Shown here piece by piece: positions 8,358 to 10,418 of a stretch of 10,418 nt of DNA. Below the pieces are notes generated by a model. It did not search any database. It was not told where the DNA came from and was given only the letters and a program-made list of their open reading frames with translations. The position numbers were made by a program, and so were the translations under genes. Each line of letters opens with the position of its first letter. Position 1 is the first letter of the stretch. The stretch lies in the NCBI GenBank assembly GCA_035356975.1, contig DAORGW010000031.1, forward strand, positions 1 through 10,418. The letters run 5' to 3'. The DNA comes from STF1-138 sp035356975 (GTDB taxonomy: Bacteria; Patescibacteriota; Patescibacteriia; UBA1558; S5-K13).

Positions 8358-8405
8358 AACTTATGAGATTATCGCATAATTTATGAAATTATTGCATATC
8401 TTATG
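8354..8405. promoter_or_regulatory. Operator-like array: three CATAANTTATG palindromes at 20-bp period
   Basis: Three sites lie at 8355-8365 (CATAACTTATG), 8375-8385 (CATAATTTATG) and 8395-8405 (CATATCTTATG), starting exactly 20 bp apart. The first two are perfect 5-bp inverted repeats around one central base; the third keeps the right arm and most of the left. The surrounding bases also repeat (GCATAA.TTATGA.ATTAT). A 20-bp period is about two helical turns, so bound dimers would sit on one face of the DNA. The array spans the start codon and -10 region of the minus-strand gene and lies 33 bp upstream of the plus-strand -35 box, so it probably controls both. No regulator gene is recognisable in the window. 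Confidence 0.65.
8368..8373 (-). promoter_or_regulatory. Possible -10 box of the 84-residue gene
   Basis: GATAAT on the minus strand ends 10 bases before the ATG at 8357, between the first and second palindromes. No convincing -35 box is visible. The spacing resembles that of the neighbouring plus-strand promoters. Confidence 0.3.
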
Positions 8406-8438
8406 ATACATAGTTCTATCCCAACCAAAAAACAATAC

Positions 8439-8466
8439 TTGACAATTTTTTATTCCATGCTATATT
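8439..8466 (+). promoter_or_regulatory. Promoter of the plus-strand small-gene operon (TTGACA-16-TATATT)
   Basis: A perfect -35 TTGACA (8439-8444) and a -10 TATATT (8461-8466) are separated by 16 bp, the same boxes and spacer length as the tmRNA promoter. Only nine bases separate the -10 from the ATG at 8476, so transcription starting 6-8 bases downstream would give a leader of about 1-3 bases, that is, an essentially leaderless mRNA. Confidence 0.75.
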
Positions 8467-8475
8467 CTCCTACCT

Positions 8476-8715
8476 ATGAATAATATATCCTTAAATAAAA
8501 ATGATGCCGCAATACGGTACAAACCTCGCTATATCTGTAAATCTAAAGTAAAAAATCTCGCCCTAACTATAGCCCAAGAACAACTTAGCCCATCCCGTGC
8601 CAAAAAATTTACCCGCGTCGGCACCTCCTTCTATGAATCCTGCGAAGCGTGCCTCATCAACTTTATTATCAATCGCGTCAAATCCCAACCCTCAAAAGGT
8701 AAAACCTTAACCTAA
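8476..8715 (+). CDS. Small basic hypothetical protein, 79 residues
   Basis: I cannot name this protein. It is clearly basic (15 Lys/Arg against 4 Asp/Glu) and has no membrane segment. Residues 22-37 look like a helix (KSKVKNLALTIAQEQL). FTRVGTSFYESCEACL and INFIINRVKS (45-70) suggest a second and third helix, and the tail is PSKGKTL (72-78). The pattern F-x-R-V-x-x-x-F ... I-x-x-x-V-x-x-x-P-S-K-G-K-T-L is reminiscent, from memory, of small uncharacterised proteins in phages and environmental bacteria. A nucleic-acid-binding role is inferred from charge only. Two Cys (56 and 59) form a C-x-x-C within a predicted helix. It is first in the plus operon, directly behind a strong promoter, with no Shine-Dalgarno. 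The next gene starts 18 bases downstream. Confidence 0.75.
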   Translation: MNNISLNKNDAAIRYKPRYICKSKVKNLALTIAQEQLSPSRAKKFTRVGTSFYESCEACLINFIINRVKSQPSKGKTLT

Positions 8716-8733
8716 TCCTTAATATTTATACCA

Positions 8734-9102
8734 ATGAAACTTATCACTAAAATATTAGGCAAAGTCAACGAATATAATGAACCCCCACAACTGTCCTACG
8801 TCACCCTCGTAGATACAGATACCGGAAAAATCCACTTCACCGATGCCGTCTCCGAAAAATTAAAAGAAAAAGGTATAACTTACCCCAATTGCGAATTCGA
8901 ACTCCTCATCCTCCAAAACGAAAATCATCAGTTCTCTATCGAATTAATTAAACTCAATTCAACCAATTCCCCCATTTTTAATAATAATAATAATAATAAT
9001 AAGAATGATAACCTTAATAATAATAATACTGTAAATAATTCTTCCAATAATACCCCCAACCCCCAAATAACTGCTACCCCACCCCCAAATATAAACCCTT
9101 AA
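8734..9102 (+). CDS. Hypothetical protein with Asn-rich low-complexity tail, 122 residues
   Basis: I do not recognise this protein. Residues 1-75 look like a small folded beta-rich domain (strands around SYVTLVDT, GKIHFT, CEFELLILQ and QFSIELIKL) with one helix (TDAVSEKLKEKGI). A small beta-barrel is conceivable but unproven. Residues 77-122 are disordered, with an Asn run from an (AAT)7 microsatellite (N83-N89), more Asn clusters and a Pro-rich end (TATPPPNINP). The tail is not acidic, unlike the tip of bacterial single-strand-binding proteins. It lies 18 bases after the preceding gene and 13 bases before the next, so probably in one operon. No Shine-Dalgarno precedes it; the upstream sequence is TTTATACCA. 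Confidence 0.75.
   Translation: MKLITKILGKVNEYNEPPQLSYVTLVDTDTGKIHFTDAVSEKLKEKGITYPNCEFELLILQNENHQFSIELIKLNSTNSPIFNNNNNNNKNDNLNNNNTVNNSSNNTPNPQITATPPPNINP
8980..9000 (+). repeat. (AAT)7 coding microsatellite
   Basis: Seven uninterrupted AAT codons encode a poly-Asn run, followed by interrupted AAT-rich sequence to about 9050. The unit is in frame, so copy-number change alters tail length without a frameshift. Confidence 0.95.
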
Positions 9103-9115
9103 ATTATACCCCAAT

Positions 9116-9451
9116 ATGTCAATTTCTAATATTTATAATAATATATCCCTCGAAGATATTTATACCATTTGCAACCAAGCCTGCGAAAGATATATTAAAT
9201 CCACTAAAATAATTTATAATAAAGAATGTAACGAAATTAATGATATCTGTGCCAGCTTCCGCGAAGGATTCTTCGAAGGTTTCTTTTATATCTATAAAAA
9301 TTTATCCCCATCATTTAAATCTAATTCCTCAATCTCTTCCAGTTTCAAAAATTTAAATGATTCAAAGGATGAACTCCCCAATTCAAATAAACTTATAATC
9401 TCAGATACTTTCAAAAAATTAGGAGATTTCTCCCCCATCGGCGAATCTTAA
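9116..9451 (+). CDS. Hypothetical protein with helical N-terminus and Ser-rich tail, 111 residues
   Basis: I do not recognise this protein. Residues ~11-61 look like consecutive helices with four Cys (C19, C23, C38, C45) and a distinctive repeat-like segment FREGFFEGFFYIYK (48-61). Residues 63-111 are low in hydrophobics and rich in Ser, Asn and Lys, probably mostly disordered. There is no signal peptide or clear membrane segment. The Cys spacing does not form a standard zinc ribbon. The gene follows the Asn-tailed protein by 13 bases and precedes the CxxC mini-protein by 35 bases. No Shine-Dalgarno; the upstream sequence is TTATACCCCAAT, resembling the TATACC upstream of the previous gene. 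Confidence 0.7.
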   Translation: MSISNIYNNISLEDIYTICNQACERYIKSTKIIYNKECNEINDICASFREGFFEGFFYIYKNLSPSFKSNSSISSSFKNLNDSKDELPNSNKLIISDTFKKLGDFSPIGES

Positions 9452-9471
9452 AAATAATAATATCAATAAAA

Positions 9472-9477
9472 TATAAT
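9472..9477 (+). promoter_or_regulatory. Possible internal -10 box (TATAAT) before the CxxC mini-protein
   Basis: A consensus TATAAT lies nine bases before the ATG at 9487, the same spacing as at the 8476 gene. The -35 region has only a weak TTAAAA (9448-9453, 18-bp spacer). It may be a secondary near-leaderless promoter inside the operon, or chance in AT-rich DNA. Confidence 0.4.
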
Positions 9478-9486
9478 TGTACTCTT

Positions 9487-9699
9487 ATGAAAATTGATTT
9501 TCCTAATAGCCCCTACTGGCAGTATATTAATGCTCTCGAAGCCTTAGATAAAGAATATCAATCCAAAAAACAAGCCCTACTCAATACCCTCAAAGAAGCC
9601 CAAAATAATTGCTCCCACCCCAGCACCACATCCTTCCCCGACCCCTCCGGTAACCAAGACTCCTCCACCGAATGCGATATATGCGGCAAAGAACTCTAA
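9487..9699 (+). CDS. Small putative zinc-binding protein, 70 residues
   Basis: Residues 10-40 form a likely helix or short coiled coil (ALEALDKEYQSKKQALLNTLKEA). The C-terminal half has C42-x-H44 and C63-x-x-C66 followed by GKEL, a plausible single zinc site of the CxH...CxxC type. The segment between them, DPSGNQDSS, resembles a recurring pattern I recall from small phage and environmental proteins ending in C-x-x-C-G-K-x-L. It is known to me only as uncharacterised. It is the last gene of the plus operon and converges with the peptidase-like gene, leaving 16 bases between their stops. No Shine-Dalgarno is visible. Zinc binding is inferred from the residues only. Confidence 0.75.
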   Translation: MKIDFPNSPYWQYINALEALDKEYQSKKQALLNTLKEAQNNCSHPSTTSFPDPSGNQDSSTECDICGKEL

Positions 9700-9715
9700 T
9701 CCCAATATTTCCTAC

Positions 9716-10165
9716 TTAATTCCCTACCCCCCTCTTTCTTATTTTATTATTTTTATTACTATTATTACTCTTCCGCTTATATTCTAAATCATATATTATA
9801 TAATACCCCTGCACCGTCCCATATTCCTCCCACCTATCATCCCCATTGTCATATATAATCTCCCCATTAAATGCTATAACAACATGCATCGAACGATTAT
9901 CTACCATCGATAAATGCGCTATACTATACCCCGCAGGACCAACCCCACAATTGTTCCTTATTTCCCCAGTCTCCATAAAACATCTGGCAGGTATATAAAC
10001 TATCCCCTTCTTAAAATTCTTCTTTAACCACTCCCGCGTTGCTTCCAAATATTTATTCTTATATAACTTAACAAAATTAGGTACCCGCCCAGGATTAATC
10101 TCTAATATACTTGCTATACAATCCGGCCAACATGTATCCTTCGTATTTGTTACATACTTCTTCAT
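9716..10165 (-). CDS. Papain/C39-like cysteine peptidase-fold protein, 149 residues (phage type)
   Basis: The N-terminus, TCWPDCIASILEINPGRVPNF (residues 11-31), fits the helix-leading Cys of a papain/C39-like family common as small uncharacterised phage and bacterial proteins, which typically read CW-x-x-C-(I/V)-A-S-(I/L)-L...VPNF. The likely catalytic set is C12, H94 (in MHVVI) and D106 (in IYDNG), with a GYSI segment at 79-82 as in relatives. The fold is by analogy; activity is unproven, and some relatives may bind rather than cleave. Residues 130-149 are a basic Lys/Arg/Asn tail. The start at 10165 is supported by AGGGAGGAG immediately upstream, the clearest Shine-Dalgarno in the window. 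There is no signal peptide, so it is cytoplasmic or virion-associated. It converges on the plus operon. Confidence 0.75.
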   Translation of the reverse strand: MKKYVTNTKDTCWPDCIASILEINPGRVPNFVKLYKNKYLEATREWLKKNFKKGIVYIPARCFMETGEIRNNCGVGPAGYSIAHLSMVDNRSMHVVIAFNGEIIYDNGDDRWEEYGTVQGYYIIYDLEYKRKSNNSNKNNKIRKRGVGN

Positions 10166-10166
10166 A

Positions 10167-10175
10167 CTCCTCCCT
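10167..10175 (-). promoter_or_regulatory. Strong Shine-Dalgarno of the peptidase-like gene
   Basis: On the minus strand AGGGAGGAG ends one base before the ATG at 10165; the GGAGG core is three bases away, which is short. It contrasts with the genes at 8476, 8734, 9116, 9487 and 6907, which show none. Confidence 0.75.
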
Positions 10176-10307
10176 ATAAATATTTTTTTTTTCCATAAAA
10201 AATTTGCCGCGTATTTTTTTCTAATTCCTCAAACCCCCCATAAAAATTTTTTCCAGGAATTTTTTTAAATTTGCCCTTTTTTTATAAAAATTATTACCTA
10301 TAAAAAT

Positions 10308-10407
10308 CCCCACCCACTCAATTTATAATTTGTATGTATAAATGTATATACTTAGATACATATGAAATTCTATTAAAAAATTTTGTACATATATTAAACG
10401 GGTGGGG
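10308..10407. repeat. 8-bp GC-rich inverted repeat CCCCACCC / GGGTGGGG
   Basis: CCCCACCC at 10308-10315 is the exact reverse complement of GGGTGGGG at 10400-10407, enclosing 84 bp of AT-rich DNA that includes the nested palindromes. GC-rich arms in this AT-rich context are notable and could base-pair in a transcript. Confidence 0.45.
10333..10362. repeat. Nested inverted repeat TATGTAT...GTATATAC...ATACATA
   Basis: Seven-base arms at 10333-10339 and 10356-10362 flank an 8-bp perfect palindrome at 10344-10351. A TATAAT box (10324-10329) lies just upstream on the plus strand. This could be an operator or hairpin near a promoter reading off the right edge, though AT-rich sequence makes such palindromes common. 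Confidence 0.4.
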
Positions 10408-10418
10408 GCGCACCGGGG

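Larger units (their letters stand above)
10176..10418. other. AT-rich, homopolymer-rich non-coding edge region
   Basis: No convincing gene is visible in the last ~240 bases. There are long T and A runs and four copies of an ATAAAAA-type motif (near 10195, 10243, 10283 and 10301), three of them preceded by C. One inverted repeat, TATGTAT/ATACATA (10333-10339 and 10356-10362), encloses the palindrome GTATATAC. The end becomes suddenly G-rich (from ~10399). The minus-strand promoter of the peptidase-like gene probably lies here, but no clear -35/-10 pair stands out. Confidence 0.6.

Noticed and set aside
8354..8413. CRISPR-like array from the 20-bp repeats
   Set aside because: Units are contiguous with no spacers and are themselves palindromic operator-like sites; no cas genes are seen.
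10163..10196. Upstream ATG at 10196 as an earlier start for the peptidase-like gene
   Set aside because: It is 31 bases upstream and out of frame, and the strong Shine-Dalgarno points to 10165.
10334..10418. Plus-strand ORF from ATG at 10334 open to the right edge (28 codons)
   Set aside because: Starts inside the nested inverted repeat, only four bases after a TATAAT box, and its codons are unlike the C-rich plus-strand genes; too short to support.

Overview
This is an AT-rich bacterial-type window. It holds one very large modular gene, a tmRNA gene and a cluster of small genes of phage or mobile-element character. Two runs of exactly 100 N (3289-3388 and 6137-6236) are scaffold gaps, so the sequence is a draft, probably metagenomic, assembly. 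A complete tmRNA, sigma70-like promoters and a few Shine-Dalgarno-like leaders point to a bacterium or its phage. The small unannotatable genes, the phage-type cysteine peptidase-like protein, the CxxC mini-protein and the very large gene make a large phage, prophage or other mobile element the best guess. An AT-rich host such as a candidate-phylum bacterium cannot be excluded. All genes read sensibly with the standard bacterial code.

Positions 1-6907 (minus strand) are one giant open frame that runs off the left edge. It starts at 6907 with a helical N-terminal region and a compact motif-rich domain. About 14-16 diverged tandem modules of roughly 75-110 residues follow. The frame is open to the gap at 3289-3388. 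Beyond the gap another frame is open for all 1095 remaining codons, and the sequence on the two sides looks like two halves of a single module. The protein is therefore probably at least about 2,300 residues and has no recognisable enzymatic domain.

Positions 6908-7520 hold a probable promoter for the giant gene, a strong intrinsic terminator, the 408-nt tmRNA (minus strand, 7037-7444, tag of 31 residues) and its TTGACA/TATATT promoter.

Positions 7520-8357 are a minus-strand group of three small genes of unknown function. The last two are separated by only 3 nt. They are divergent from a plus-strand group of four small genes (8476-9699): a basic protein, a protein with an Asn-rich low-complexity tail, an unknown protein with a Ser-rich tail, and a CxH/CxxC mini-protein. 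The divergent region carries three 11-bp palindromes CATAANTTATG at an exact 20-bp period, which look like operators, next to a promoter matching that of the tmRNA. A papain/C39-like protein (9716-10165, minus strand) converges on the plus operon. The last 250 bases are AT-rich, homopolymer-rich, mostly non-coding DNA with nested inverted repeats and an abrupt G-rich end.

The plus strand is C-rich and G-poor whichever strand is coding, which suggests a replication- or mutation-related strand bias. I can infer little about how the genes cooperate. The divergent small operons are probably co-regulated through the palindrome array, and the tmRNA is an independent transcription unit closed by its own terminator.
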